Positions 15,351-25,025 of a DNA stretch of 64,000 nucleotides are shown one piece after another. The notes beneath the pieces are model-generated. The model had not been told where the DNA came from. It saw nothing but the letters and a program-made list of their open reading frames with translations, and searched no databases. This stretch comes from Paenibacillus dendritiformis (GTDB taxonomy: Bacteria; Bacillota; Bacilli; Paenibacillales; Paenibacillaceae): positions 3,340,001-3,404,000 of the forward strand of contig NZ_OX216966.1 of NCBI RefSeq assembly GCF_945605565.1, given 5' to 3'. Position 1 is the first letter of the stretch; each line of letters begins with the position of its first letter. Position numbers and translations under genes: made by a program.

Positions 15351-17126
15351 GTGAAGAAAAGTTGGGTTATTTTTCTATGCTTGCTGATGTCACTTTCACT
15401 GGTGCTGTCGGCATGCGGCGGTGGCGGCGATGCCGCGGAGCCGTCCAAGGAACCGACTCAAGAACAGCAGGGCAATGAGCCGGAGAAGAAGGAGGCTGGA
15501 GAACAGGCTTCCGACACGGAAGAAGCCGAGTTCATCAACGAAGGGATTGTAAAGGCTTCCGATCCAAGCAAATCGCCGGCTAACGCCACGGCCCGGACAG
15601 ACACGCTGATTATCGGCATGCAGGCTCCGGCTGGAATTTTCCATCCGCTTTACGCGGAAACGGTTTATGATAATTACGTGACGAAAACGTTATTCAGGGC
15701 GATGCTGGAAGTGCAGAAGGACGGGACGTATGCGCCATTGCTGGCGGAGAAGTACGAAGTTTCCCCGGATAATTTGACCCACACGTACAAGCTGAAGGAA
15801 GGCCTGAAGTTCAGCGACGGTTCGCCGCTGACGGCGGAAGACGTCGCCTTCACGATTACCGCTTTGCATGATAAGTCGTATGATGGCCCTATGGATATCA
15901 TACGAGACGCCAAAATCAAAGGCGGCAAGGAATACTTTGACGGCAAAGCAACCTCCATTGAAGGCATCAAGGTTATCGATCCTCTCACCATTGAATTTAC
16001 AACGATTGAACCAAGCTCCCTGGCGCAATCCTCTATCGGTGCGACAGGCATTCTCTCCAAAGCCTATTACGGCAAAGATTACAAGCAGGGCAATTTGAGT
16101 TATATGAACGATCTGTTCACGAAGCCGCTCGGCAACGGACCATACAAGCTGGATAAGTTCCAGGCCGGCCAGGATGTGTCCTTTGTCGCGAATGAGAACT
16201 ACTTCAAAGGCGCGCCAAAGATTCCGAAGCTGATCTACAAGTTTACGACGGACGAGACGAACGCCCAACTGCTGCAGACCGGGGAGACGGATATGGACTT
16301 CATCTCCGCCAACCTTGACAACTTCGAGCTGCTCCAATCGATGGGCTTCCTCGATATATCCCTGTTCCCGACCAATGGTTACGGCTACATCGCCTTCAAC
16401 CATAACCGGGCGAAGTTCCAGGATGTGAAGGTGCGGCAGGCATTGGCGTACGGCCTGGACCGCGAGCAAATCGTGGAAGCCGTATACCAGGGCTATGCCG
16501 AGGTCATCAATGTGCCGCAATCGAAGCTGTCCTGGGCCTATACCGATGAGGTGAGCAAGTACGAGTTCAACCTGGAAAAAGCGAAGCAACTGCTTGAAGA
16601 AGCGGGCTGGAAGGTTGGCGCGGATGGTATACGTGAGAAAGGCGGCGAGAAATTCACGATCAACTTTACCGCTACATCGCCGAATGTGGTGAATGACGCG
16701 ATTATTCCGGTAGCGCAAGCGAACTACAAGGAATTGGGCATCGAATTCGTTGCCGAACAAATGGACTTCAACGCCGTCGTTGAGAAGCGGAAGAAGGGCG
16801 ATTTTGATATGTTGTTCATGGCTTGGCGCCTTGATCCGGATCCGCAAGGAGCACAAAATATCTTCGTTACCGGAGGATCCTGGAACGAAATCGGCTACTC
16901 CAACAAAAAAGTCGACGAGCTGCTCGAAAAAGGCGGAAAAACGCTTGATATCGAGGAACGCAAAGCGATCTACAAAGAGCTGTATCAAGAAATCAATGAG
17001 GATTTGCCATACATCTTTATGTACCAGCGCCGCGATATGTGGGGCAACAATGCCCGCTTTACAGGGCTCGATATGAGTCCTTACCGCGACTTCTCTTATG
17101 GCGTAGATGCATTGATGATTAATTAA
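15351..17126 (+). CDS. ABC transporter solute-binding lipoprotein, peptide type (paralogue 2)
   Basis: The 591-residue protein begins with GTG after GTAGGGGGAG; lipobox LSAC lies at residue 22, followed by an acidic linker and the SBP_bac_5 fold with the same landmarks as paralogue 1. Here the late ligand-site segment has the family form FMAWRLDPDPQGAQN and GGSWNEIGYSN, so this copy seems the ancestral type. By eye most residues are identical between the copies, and those that differ are clustered at about residues 490-512 and in the linker. It is an orphan: no permease or ATPase gene is adjacent. Confidence 0.95.
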   Translation: MKKSWVIFLCLLMSLSLVLSACGGGGDAAEPSKEPTQEQQGNEPEKKEAGEQASDTEEAEFINEGIVKASDPSKSPANATARTDTLIIGMQAPAGIFHPLYAETVYDNYVTKTLFRAMLEVQKDGTYAPLLAEKYEVSPDNLTHTYKLKEGLKFSDGSPLTAEDVAFTITALHDKSYDGPMDIIRDAKIKGGKEYFDGKATSIEGIKVIDPLTIEFTTIEPSSLAQSSIGATGILSKAYYGKDYKQGNLSYMNDLFTKPLGNGPYKLDKFQAGQDVSFVANENYFKGAPKIPKLIYKFTTDETNAQLLQTGETDMDFISANLDNFELLQSMGFLDISLFPTNGYGYIAFNHNRAKFQDVKVRQALAYGLDREQIVEAVYQGYAEVINVPQSKLSWAYTDEVSKYEFNLEKAKQLLEEAGWKVGADGIREKGGEKFTINFTATSPNVVNDAIIPVAQANYKELGIEFVAEQMDFNAVVEKRKKGDFDMLFMAWRLDPDPQGAQNIFVTGGSWNEIGYSNKKVDELLEKGGKTLDIEERKAIYKELYQEINEDLPYIFMYQRRDMWGNNARFTGLDMSPYRDFSYGVDALMIN

Positions 17127-17139
17127 TCCATGCTTGCCG

Positions 17140-17174
17140 AACCCTCTCCCGTCAGAACGGGGGAGGGTTTTTTG
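17140..17174 (+). terminator. Rho-independent terminator
   Basis: ACCCTCTCCC pairs with GGGGGAGGGT, followed by TTTTTT. Confidence 0.9.
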
Positions 17175-17254
17175 TGACAGAAAATGGTCTTGATAATATT
17201 TGCCATCTATCCTATGATTCTATGATAGCCTGCTGCTGGAAGAAGGGGGACGCT

Positions 17255-17773
17255 ATGAAGCTGAGAAGAATTCGGGCGGAAGAAGAAACCGTGCTGCGCC
17301 AATTGATGCAGTATTATTTTTATGATTTTTCCGCATATAATGATGCGGATGTGCTTCCGGATGGACGTTATGGAGAGTACCCGAATCTGGAACGGTATTG
17401 GGAACCAGACTCGGGGCATCATCCATATTTCATCGAGGCGAATAATGGATTGGCCGGATTCGCCCTCGTCACCGTGCAGGATAACAAGGGCACGCCACGC
17501 CATGTGATGAGCGAGTTTTTTGTGATGAGGAAGTACCGCAGCCAAGGAATCGGAAGCGCAGCGGCTTGTTCCTTATTCGATGCTTATCCGGGTAGTTGGA
17601 TCGTGACACAGATCAAAAGGAATGCTCCAGCCCAATCGTTCTGGCGAAAGGTTATCGCTGACTATACGGGCAGTCAATACACGGAGCATGAAGAACCGAA
17701 TAAAATAGTGCAATCGTTTACAGCGTCACATCCATCGATCGCGGAAGGAGCGGATTCGTCTGACTGTACATAG
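17255..17773 (+). CDS. GNAT-family N-acetyltransferase
   Basis: The 172-residue protein has the GNAT core: FIEANNGLAGFALVTV as the central strands, then MSEFFVMRKYRSQGIGSAAA, the acetyl-CoA pyrophosphate loop (R-x-x-G-I-G). The ATG at 17255 follows AAGGGGGAC; an in-frame GTG at 17174 lies in the T run of the previous terminator and is rejected. The start of the carbamate kinase frame overlaps its 3' end. The acceptor substrate is unknown. Confidence 0.88.
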   Translation: MKLRRIRAEEETVLRQLMQYYFYDFSAYNDADVLPDGRYGEYPNLERYWEPDSGHHPYFIEANNGLAGFALVTVQDNKGTPRHVMSEFFVMRKYRSQGIGSAAACSLFDAYPGSWIVTQIKRNAPAQSFWRKVIADYTGSQYTEHEEPNKIVQSFTASHPSIAEGADSSDCT

Positions 17774-18749
17774 ACCGACAGAGAAGATTACCATTCTTGC
17801 CGCATTGGGCGGGAATGCCATCCTGCAGCCGAAGCAGGAGGCCACCTACGAGAACCAACTGGCGAACGTTCAGCGCAGCTGCAGCGTCTTGGCCCGATTG
17901 GTGGCGCAAGGACACCGGCTCGTCATTACGCATGGCAATGGGCCGCAGGTCGGCAATCTGCTGCTCCAGCAGGAAGAGGCGCAGGCGGAGGTGCCGCCGC
18001 TGCCTCTCGATGTATGCACGGCCCAAAGCCAGGGCTTCATCGGCTTCATGATTCAACAATTATTGCGCAATGAACTGGCCAGCGGCGGGAACGGCCACTC
18101 GGTCGTCAGCTTGATTACGAGAGTAGAGGTGGCGGCGGACGATCCGGCCTTCGGCAATCCGAGCAAGCCGATCGGCGGCTTCTATACGGAGGAGGAAGCG
18201 AAGCAGCTCATGACCGGCAAAGGCTGGCAGTTGAAGCCGGATGCGAACCGGGGCTGGCGGCGTGTCGTTCCGTCTCCGCGGCCGCAAGCGATTGTGGAAG
18301 CAGACGTCGTAAGGCAGCTGCTCGAATTGAACCAGATTGTCATTGCCTGCGGCGGGGGAGGGATTCCGGTTGTCCGGCAGGAAGACGGCAGCTATACAGG
18401 CATTGAGGCCGTAATCGACAAAGATTTCAGCAGCTGCAGGCTCGCTCGCGAGATTCAAGCCGATGTGCTGCTTATTCTGACTGACGTCGAGCACGTCTAT
18501 GCCGACTATGGCCGCCCGGATCAGCGGCCCCTGACGAGCCTGAGTCCATCTTCTGCGGCTGAATACATTGAAGCGGGGCACTTCAGCCAGGGCAGTATGC
18601 GCCCGAAGGTGGAGGCTGCAGCGTCCTTCGCCGCCCAGGGAGGAACCGCGATTATTTGTTCGCTTAACCAGGCGGATCTCGCGCTGGCCGGTCTGGCAGG
18701 CACGCGGATCGTTCCGGAGACCGCCGAAGCGCCGAGTTATCATCGATAG
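17760..18749 (+). CDS. arcC: Carbamate kinase with a non-standard start codon
   Basis: The protein matches carbamate kinase: ALGGNAILQPKQ, RLVITHGNGPQVGNLLLQQEEA, PIGGFYTEEEAKQ, VIACGGGGIPV, DKDFSSCRLA, LLILTDVEHVY and GSMRPKVEAA. It makes ATP from carbamoyl phosphate and ADP in the arginine deiminase route, though no arcA or arcB lies nearby. The first ATG/GTG/TTG-class codon is TTG 17805, inside the first nucleotide-binding strand, and would remove ITILAA. AAGGAG at 17745 is nine bases before an in-frame CTG at 17760, which I take as the start; an ATT (17787) is the alternative. It overlaps the acetyltransferase gene by 14 bases. Confidence 0.85.
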   Translation: MTVHRPTEKITILAALGGNAILQPKQEATYENQLANVQRSCSVLARLVAQGHRLVITHGNGPQVGNLLLQQEEAQAEVPPLPLDVCTAQSQGFIGFMIQQLLRNELASGGNGHSVVSLITRVEVAADDPAFGNPSKPIGGFYTEEEAKQLMTGKGWQLKPDANRGWRRVVPSPRPQAIVEADVVRQLLELNQIVIACGGGGIPVVRQEDGSYTGIEAVIDKDFSSCRLAREIQADVLLILTDVEHVYADYGRPDQRPLTSLSPSSAAEYIEAGHFSQGSMRPKVEAAASFAAQGGTAIICSLNQADLALAGLAGTRIVPETAEAPSYHR

Positions 18750-18815
18750 GGCACATAGATACCGGGCTTGACAGGAACAATAAGGGAGAGGCTACGGTGA
18801 AAGGAATGTCCATTG

Positions 18816-18977
18816 ATGACGAAGAAGCAGAAGAAGCAATCCGGGCCGAGCTTCGCGCCCGGCATGGAGCTGGATAATTTGAAAGAAAAAGCGACTCCGG
18901 AAGAAATTGAACGCGGCGACTCGACTTCCGTTACCAATCTCATTCTGGATCGGACCGGCGACGACAACGAAGGTTAA
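18816..18977 (+). CDS. 53-aa hydrophilic protein
   Basis: The frame reads MTKKQKKQSGPSFAPGMELD, then NLKEKATPEEIERGDSTSVT and a short acidic end. It is soluble, with a basic front and acidic tail, like small spore or stress proteins of Bacillota, but I cannot name it. AAAGGA lies ten bases before the ATG. A competing 23-codon frame from 18806 is shorter and less convincing. A terminator follows. Confidence 0.5.
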   Translation: MTKKQKKQSGPSFAPGMELDNLKEKATPEEIERGDSTSVTNLILDRTGDDNEG

Positions 18978-18991
18978 CGAGCCGGAGTCTT

Positions 18992-19037
18992 GAGCCGTCC
19001 TGCGCTGCCGAAGAGCATGCCGGGCGGCTCTTATTTA
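18992..19037 (+). terminator. Probable Rho-independent terminator
   Basis: GAGCCGTCC and GGGCGGCTC form a stem followed by TTATTTAT. Confidence 0.65.
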
Positions 19038-19317
19038 TAATAGAAGAAAGCCGAAGCCGTGATTAGAAAATGGGCACGGAGAAGTAAAGCAATACAATGG
19101 AAAATAATGATAACCGGGTTCGATAACGGACTTCTTTGGAACTATGCTATACTGAAAACCGTAATAGTATATTGTGTCTGACTAGATTTGCTTGGGGGCG
19201 CAACCGAACGGCAGATTTGGCCGTCTAATGTAGGGGAGCTTTGCAAAACGGCGGCCGATGCCTCATAATGACACAAGGGGGCACAACGCCTCTTACCATG
19301 GAAAAAGGAGTTACTGT

Positions 19318-20937
19318 ATGAGCACTTACATAGCAGAACGTTATCAGCTGAATTCCGTCATCTTTCACTTGGGCGGCGGCATTCTTTATGAAGCCGTCGA
19401 TATGTCTTTGCAGCGCGACGTATTTATTTATGTTGTCGAGAATACGGATTCGGGCCGCGCAGAGGAATACCGCGCCGCATTCGGGAATGTATCGCATTTT
19501 TCCAATAACCGATTTTTCCATATGCTGAATGCGGGCATGTCCGGACAGGACTTCTACGTTGTGTTTATGGCGTACAGCGGCATGCCGTTGGTGAAGTATG
19601 CGCAGCGGCACGCCTTGAGCTCGGATAAGGTGCTGTCCATGATTTACGAGCTGGGCACCAGCATTCAGGAAGCGCTGGAGGAAGGGGTCAGCCGATTCCC
19701 GGTCACGATTGATAATGTGTGGGTGACGGCGGATAATCAACTGATTATTATGAACTACTGGACCCAGGCGGAGGAAGGGGAGCACGGCACAACCGCCTTG
19801 TACCGGCTGCTGTATCAGCTGTGCACGCTTCATCCGCATGTCCCTTCGCAGTTCGATGTTGTCGAGACTCGCTTGTATGGCGCGTTGAAGGACTTGAATT
19901 CAGCTCAAAGAGATTTGGTTCTGAAGCTGATGAGGAAGGTCCACGCGGGAGATGCGTCTCTATTCACCTTCATGGTCGGACTGCGGGAGATTATGGAGCA
20001 GCCGGATGTGCCGATGCAGGCAAGCCGCGACGTGGCGACGCCCGTATTCACGGCCGCTCCTCCGCTTGAGGAATTGCCGTCCCGGCGTCCTCTCGCCGAT
20101 TCCGAACCGGATGATGTGGAAGCGGATGAGGACCTGGTCGAAGATGAGGATGATGATGAATACGAACGCAAGGAGGCCGCTTCCTTCAACGGAAGCAAGA
20201 TGCTGCTTATCGTTGCCTGTGTGTGTGTCTTTTTCGCTGTCTTGGGCGGAGCCGTCATCTGGGCTAATTCGCTCTCCAAAGACAATGAGCCGGTCGCGGT
20301 GACCGAACCGGGGCAGGAAGGCGGTTCCGACGCAGCGGCGGAACTGCCGGACGGCAGCGGCGACAATGCCGATAATGGCGCTGTCGTTCCGGATGGCGGC
20401 GATAACGGTTCTGTTGCCGATCCGGATACGTCCGTCAGCTCGAACGGAGAATCCTCGAGTTCGAACGGAGGCTCTTCAAGCTCGAATACGGACAGCGGCA
20501 GCAGCGCCGGCCAAGGATCGCAGCAGCCGGATACGAATGCGGGGATGCCAACGCAGCCGGATACCCAGCAGCCGGGCACAACAGATTCTGGAACGACACC
20601 AACCGATCCCGGAACGACAGATCCAGGGACGACGACGCCGGGAACAGGGATGCCAGACACGGGAACGCCGACGGATCCGGCGAATCCGGGGACGGAGATA
20701 CCTCCTGCTGAAGCGGGACAGACAGGCGAAGGAGAAGTGCAGGTTCCGAGCTTGATTGGTCTGACGCTGGAAGAGGCGGAAGAGCAAGTGAAGGCTGCGG
20801 GGCTTCGCTGGTCGTATTTCAAGGAGAACAGCGAGGAGCAGCCGGCTGGCCAGATCTTCAAGCAGGAGCCGGAAGCAGGCGCAGCGATTAAGAAGGGCGA
20901 ACGAGTGACCTTCTACATTAGCCGGGAACAGCAATAA
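19318..20937 (+). CDS. Membrane pseudokinase with a PASTA domain
   Basis: The 539-residue protein has a protein-kinase-like region (about 6-235), an acidic stretch near 265-290, one membrane helix near 294-316 (MLLIVACVCVFFAVLGGAVI), a low-complexity Gly/Ser/Thr/Pro linker and one C-terminal PASTA domain (474-539; VQVPSLIGLTLEEAEEQVKA, KKGERVTFYIS). The layout is that of PrkC/StkP wall-sensing kinases, but the ATP-lysine strand reads DVFIYVVEN, the catalytic HRD loop is replaced by PVTIDNVWV, and DFG by MNYW. It is probably inactive and may act as a scaffold. The ATG 19318 follows AAAAAGGAG. Confidence 0.85.
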   Translation: MSTYIAERYQLNSVIFHLGGGILYEAVDMSLQRDVFIYVVENTDSGRAEEYRAAFGNVSHFSNNRFFHMLNAGMSGQDFYVVFMAYSGMPLVKYAQRHALSSDKVLSMIYELGTSIQEALEEGVSRFPVTIDNVWVTADNQLIIMNYWTQAEEGEHGTTALYRLLYQLCTLHPHVPSQFDVVETRLYGALKDLNSAQRDLVLKLMRKVHAGDASLFTFMVGLREIMEQPDVPMQASRDVATPVFTAAPPLEELPSRRPLADSEPDDVEADEDLVEDEDDDEYERKEAASFNGSKMLLIVACVCVFFAVLGGAVIWANSLSKDNEPVAVTEPGQEGGSDAAAELPDGSGDNADNGAVVPDGGDNGSVADPDTSVSSNGESSSSNGGSSSSNTDSGSSAGQGSQQPDTNAGMPTQPDTQQPGTTDSGTTPTDPGTTDPGTTTPGTGMPDTGTPTDPANPGTEIPPAEAGQTGEGEVQVPSLIGLTLEEAEEQVKAAGLRWSYFKENSEEQPAGQIFKQEPEAGAAIKKGERVTFYISREQQ

Positions 20938-20949
20938 GCTGCGGAAAAG

Positions 20950-20987
20950 AGGGAGAACTGCCTATCGATGAGGCAGTTCTCCTTTGC
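20950..20987 (+). terminator. Rho-independent terminator
   Basis: GGAGAACTGCC pairs with GGCAGTTCTCC, followed by TTTGCTGT. Confidence 0.8.
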
Positions 20988-21001
20988 TGTCTCTATAAGA
21001 A

Positions 21002-21058
21002 CAGAAGCCCTCGCCCCGGGCGCGCCATTCAAGCGCAGGGGCAAAGGGCTTCTTCTTC
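21002..21058 (-). terminator. Terminator of the gcvT-gcvPA-gcvPB operon
   Basis: On the minus strand GAAGCCCT and GCCCC pair with GGGGC and AGGGCTTC, followed by TGTTCTT. Confidence 0.7.
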
Positions 21059-21059
21059 G

Positions 21060-22517
21060 TTAATTGCAAGCGCAATTCAAGACCGGCTTGCGGGCGGCCA
21101 GCGTCTCGTCCAGTCTTCTCACATCTGTGTGATGCGGCGCGTTGAGCAGCAGATCCGGCTGTTCTTCCGCTTCCTTCGCAATCTGAATCATCGTATCGAT
21201 GAAGGTGTCGAGCGTCTCCTTGCTCTCGGTCTCCGTCGGCTCGATCATCATGCATTCCTCGACATTGAGCGGGAAGTAGATGGTCGGCGGATGGAATCCG
21301 AAATCGAGCAGCCGCTTGGCGACGTCCAGCGTGCGCACCCCATATTGCTTCAAGCCGCTACCGGAGATGACGAATTCATGCTTGCATACGCCCGGATACG
21401 GCACTTCGAAATAAGGTGCCAGACGGTGCATCATGTAGTTCGCGTTCAGCACCGCGCATTCGGATACGCGGCGAAGTCCGTCCGGCCCGTATGTGCGCAT
21501 ATAGGTGTACGCGCGGACGAGAATGCCGAAGTTGCCAAGGTATGCTTTGACCCTTCCAATCGAGGTTGGCCGTTCTTCTTCGAATCCGAAGCTGCCATCC
21601 TCCTTCTTCACGATGAGCGGCTTCGGCAAGTATGGCGCCAGGATGCTCTTGACGCCGACCGGGCCGGCCCCGGGACCGCCGCCGCCATGCGGCGTGCTCA
21701 TCGTCTTGTGCAGATTCAAATGCACAACATCGAAGCCCATATCTCCCGGGCGGGTGATGCCCATGATGGCGTTGGAATTCGCGCCGTCGTAGTACAACAG
21801 GCCGCCGGCTTCGTGGACAATATCGGCAATCTCGAGGATGTGCTCCTCGAACAAGCCGAGCGTGCTCGGATTGGTCAGCATGAGTGCCGCTGTGTCCGGA
21901 CCGACCGCCGCCCGCAGCGCCTCAAGATCGACAAGCCCCCGTTCATCCGAAGGGATCGTAATCGTATCGAGACCGGCGGCCGTCGCGCTCGCCGGGTTCG
22001 TCCCATGAGACGAGTCCGGAACGATAACCTTGGTGCGGATCTCGCCCTTGCTCTCATGGTAAGCCCGGATCATCATCAGGCCCGTCCATTCCCCGTGGGC
22101 GCCTGCCGCAGGCTGGAGCGTCACCTCGTCCATCCCCGTGAGGGCGGCAAGATCCTGCTGGAGTGTATACAGCATTTCCAGCGCGCCTTGAATGCTATCA
22201 GCCGGCTGATACGGGTGAATCTTCGCGAAGCCCGCCAAGCGGGCGACATCTTCGTTAATCTTCGGATTGTACTTCATCGTACAGGAGCCGAGCGGGTAGA
22301 AGCCGTTGTCGATGCCGAAGTTGCGGCGCGACAACTCAGTGTAATGGCGGATGACATCCACTTCATACACTTCCGGCAATTCCGCCGGCTGCTGGCGGAG
22401 CATCGCCGCCGGTATCATTTCTTCGATATCCCGCTGCGGAACATCGCATTCAGGCAATGAATAAGCGGTCCGTCCCGGCTTGCTCAGCTCGAAGATCAGC
22501 TTTTTCTCCGGTTTCAT
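21060..22517 (-). CDS. gcvPB: Glycine dehydrogenase (decarboxylating) subunit 2
   Basis: The 485-residue beta subunit of the P protein carries the pyridoxal-phosphate lysine in [19 protein letters not shown] (Lys near residue 271), with [10 protein letters not shown] and [11 protein letters not shown] upstream. With GcvPA it removes CO2 from glycine and passes the aminomethyl group to lipoyl-GcvH. It is the last gene of the operon; its ATG overlaps the stop of gcvPA by four bases. The P protein is split in two genes, as in other Bacillota. Confidence 0.97.
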   Translation of the reverse strand: MKPEKKLIFELSKPGRTAYSLPECDVPQRDIEEMIPAAMLRQQPAELPEVYEVDVIRHYTELSRRNFGIDNGFYPLGSCTMKYNPKINEDVARLAGFAKIHPYQPADSIQGALEMLYTLQQDLAALTGMDEVTLQPAAGAHGEWTGLMMIRAYHESKGEIRTKVIVPDSSHGTNPASATAAGLDTITIPSDERGLVDLEALRAAVGPDTAALMLTNPSTLGLFEEHILEIADIVHEAGGLLYYDGANSNAIMGITRPGDMGFDVVHLNLHKTMSTPHGGGGPGAGPVGVKSILAPYLPKPLIVKKEDGSFGFEEERPTSIGRVKAYLGNFGILVRAYTYMRTYGPDGLRRVSECAVLNANYMMHRLAPYFEVPYPGVCKHEFVISGSGLKQYGVRTLDVAKRLLDFGFHPPTIYFPLNVEECMMIEPTETESKETLDTFIDTMIQIAKEAEEQPDLLLNAPHHTDVRRLDETLAARKPVLNCACN

Positions 22518-23872
22518 ACAGCACCCTCCAATCGTGCGGCAAATTGGTCGATTTCCGCCTTGGTCCGGCGTTCCGTCACCGCGACAAGCATATGGCCCGC
22601 CAGCTCCGGATAGTAACGGGACACATCCAGGCCGCCGATGAACCCTTCCTTCATCAGGGCGGCGTTCAAGGCGGTCGGGCAGACGCCTTCCGGCAGCTTG
22701 ACCAGGAATTCATTGAAGAACGGCGAGGTGAACGGCAGGGACATTGCCTTCGATTGCGCGATCCGATCGGCAGCGTAATGCGCCTTTTGGATGTTCAGAT
22801 TCGCGACCTCGCGGATGCCGGATTTGCCCATGACGGACAAATAGACGGAAGCGCTCAAGGCTAGCAGCGCCTGGTTCGAGCAAATGTTGGACGTCGCCTT
22901 CTCGCGGCGGATATGCTGCTCGCGGGCTTGCAGCGTCAGCACGAAGCCCCGCTTGCCGTCGCGATCCTTGGTCTGACCGACAATCCGGCCAGGGATGCGG
23001 CGCATCAGCGGCTCGGATACGGCGAAGTATCCGCATGTCGGACCGCCCAGCGACGAGGCGATGCCGAACGGCTGGGCATCTCCGACGACGACGTCGGCGC
23101 CCAGCTGTCCCGGGCTCTCCAGCAGGCCGAGCGACAGCGGATTAGTGCTCATAATAAGCAGTCCTTTGCGCCCGTGAATCAGCGGTTCGATGGCCTGCAC
23201 GTCCTCGATGCAGCCGAAGAAGTTAGGCGACTGGACGATAACCGCAGCCGTGTCGTCCGTCATGAGCGCCTCCAGCTTCTCCAGATCGGTCACTCCGTTC
23301 GCATCGGGCGCCTCTACAATCTCCAGACCGAGCCCGCGCGCGCTCGTATGCAGGATCTGCCGCGCTTCCGGATGAACGGTGCGCGAGACGACGATCCGCT
23401 TGCGCTTCGTAACGGCGCTTGCCAGCACCCCGGCTTCCGCGAGCGCGGTCGCCCCGTCATACATGCTCGCATTGGCTACCTTCATGCCCGTCAGCTCGCA
23501 TATATAGGATTGGAACTCGAATATGGCCTGCAGCTCTCCCTGGCTGATCTCCGGCTGATATGGCGTATAGGCGGTATAGAACTCGGAACGCGAGATAACG
23601 TGATTGATGACGACCGGAATGTGATGGTCATAGATGCCGGCGCCAAGAAAGCTTGCATACTGATCGAGGCTGGCGTTGCGGCCGGCCAGATCCTGCATAT
23701 GGCGCAGCAGGGCCGCTTCGTCCAGCGCTTCGGATATCGGAAGCCTGCCCTTGTAACGGACCGCTTCCGGAATGTCGCGGAACAGCTCATCAATCGATGC
23801 CGCGCCGATCACCGCGAGCATGTCCCGCTCGTCCTGCTCGGTCATCGGGATATAGCGATGTGTCTTGGTCAT
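22514..23872 (-). CDS. gcvPA: Glycine dehydrogenase (decarboxylating) subunit 1
   Basis: The 452-residue alpha subunit shows [18 protein letters not shown] at the start, [36 protein letters not shown] and [20 protein letters not shown], all typical of GcvPA. It lacks the pyridoxal-phosphate lysine and forms the active enzyme with GcvPB. Its start overlaps the stop of gcvT by four bases (ATGA), so the three genes are tightly coupled in translation. Confidence 0.97.
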   Translation of the reverse strand: MTKTHRYIPMTEQDERDMLAVIGAASIDELFRDIPEAVRYKGRLPISEALDEAALLRHMQDLAGRNASLDQYASFLGAGIYDHHIPVVINHVISRSEFYTAYTPYQPEISQGELQAIFEFQSYICELTGMKVANASMYDGATALAEAGVLASAVTKRKRIVVSRTVHPEARQILHTSARGLGLEIVEAPDANGVTDLEKLEALMTDDTAAVIVQSPNFFGCIEDVQAIEPLIHGRKGLLIMSTNPLSLGLLESPGQLGADVVVGDAQPFGIASSLGGPTCGYFAVSEPLMRRIPGRIVGQTKDRDGKRGFVLTLQAREQHIRREKATSNICSNQALLALSASVYLSVMGKSGIREVANLNIQKAHYAADRIAQSKAMSLPFTSPFFNEFLVKLPEGVCPTALNAALMKEGFIGGLDVSRYYPELAGHMLVAVTERRTKAEIDQFAARLEGAV

Positions 23873-24993
23873 GAAGGCGAACCTCCCTTGGTTGTTGTAG
23901 GGCGTTGATAGAATGGGGTTGCGACGACGCGGGCCTTGAGCCGCTTGCCGCGAATCTCGACTTCCAGTTCCGTATCCAATTCGGCATATGGCGATTCAAT
24001 GAGCGCCAGGCCGAGATTGCGCTTCAAGGTAGGGGATTGCGTACCGGACGTCACTTCGCCGATAAGCTTATCGCCTGCATAGACGGGATAATGGGTCCGC
24101 GGGATGCCGCGATCGATCAATTCGATGCCGGCCAATCGGCGGGGAACGCCTTCTTCCTTCTGCTTGGCGAGCGCATCCCTGCCGATGAACTCCCCTTTAT
24201 TCAGCTTCACGCACCAGCCAAGCCCAGCCTCCAGCGGCGTAATCTGCTCGGACAGCTCCTGGCCGTACAGCGGCAGCTTCGCTTCGAAGCGAAGCGTATC
24301 TCTGGCCCCCAGGCCTACCGGAACGAGCCCGAACGGTTCACCGATTCGCAGCAGCTCCGTCCATAGATGGGGCGCATCGTCAGCCGAGATATAGAGCTCG
24401 AACCCATCCTCGCCCGTGTAGCCTGTACGCGAGACGAGAGCCTTAACGCCGCACACCTGGACATCGGAGAAGCAATGAAACGCTTTCAAACCGCTGACAG
24501 GCGCTTCGGTTGCCTGCGTCAAAATGGACAGTGCCTGCGGTCCTTGCAGCGCCAGCAGGGAGGTGCGGGAAGACGCGTTGTCGATATGCACGCCGTCCTC
24601 TGCATGGTCATGCAGCCATTGGACAACCTTGTCCGTATTGGACGCGTTAACGACCAGCATATAGTGATCTTCGGCAAGACGATAGACCAGGAGATCGTCG
24701 ACGACACCTCCATGCGGATAACAGAGCAGGGAGTACTGTGCCTTGCCGTCCTCCAGCTTGGACAGGTCATTCGTCGTCATCTTCTGCAAAAAGGAGAATG
24801 CGGCAGGACCGCTCACGAATAGCTCCCCCATGTGCGACACATCGAACAGGCCGGCCTGCTGCCGTACGGCTTCATGCTCCCGCTGGATGCCGCTGAATTG
24901 CACCGGGAGCTCCCAGCCGCCGAAATCGATGCAGCGGACGGAAGGGTGGTCGGCATACTTCGGAAATAGGGGCGTGCGTTGTAACGTGGACAT
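23869..24993 (-). CDS. gcvT: Aminomethyltransferase (glycine cleavage T protein)
   Basis: The 374-residue protein has the T-protein marks: FGGWELPVQFSGIQREHEAV, GLFDVSHMGE, a folate-site Asp region (LVYRLAEDHYMLVVNASN), SRTGYTGEDGFELY and ARDTLRFEAKLPLYGQEL. It releases ammonia and forms 5,10-methylene-tetrahydrofolate. The frame is open to 25029, but the ATG at 24993 has GAGGTGATGTC before it and gives the normal N-terminus (MSTLQRTPL). It is the first gene of the operon, about 90 bases after a tandem glycine riboswitch. Confidence 0.96.
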   Translation of the reverse strand: MSTLQRTPLFPKYADHPSVRCIDFGGWELPVQFSGIQREHEAVRQQAGLFDVSHMGELFVSGPAAFSFLQKMTTNDLSKLEDGKAQYSLLCYPHGGVVDDLLVYRLAEDHYMLVVNASNTDKVVQWLHDHAEDGVHIDNASSRTSLLALQGPQALSILTQATEAPVSGLKAFHCFSDVQVCGVKALVSRTGYTGEDGFELYISADDAPHLWTELLRIGEPFGLVPVGLGARDTLRFEAKLPLYGQELSEQITPLEAGLGWCVKLNKGEFIGRDALAKQKEEGVPRRLAGIELIDRGIPRTHYPVYAGDKLIGEVTSGTQSPTLKRNLGLALIESPYAELDTELEVEIRGKRLKARVVATPFYQRPTTTKGGSPS

Positions 24994-25025
24994 GACATCA
25001 CCTCGATATGGATAATGAATGGGAC

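Noticed and set aside
15690..16988. A 432-codon open frame opposite the second binding-protein gene
   Set aside because: A similar but shorter antisense frame lies opposite the first paralogue, as expected from shared codon use; no start signals.
19042..19317. A riboswitch in the 276-base leader of the pseudokinase gene
   Set aside because: I compared it with c-di-GMP, c-di-AMP, T-box and SAM patterns by eye and none of the conserved cores is present.
21129..22460. A 443-codon open frame on the plus strand opposite gcvPB
   Set aside because: It is antisense to a conserved gene with clear catalytic motifs, is rich in Arg and His as shadow frames in GC-rich DNA are, and has no ribosome site.
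22913..23908. A 331-codon open frame on the plus strand opposite gcvPA
   Set aside because: It is a shadow of gcvPA by the same reasoning.
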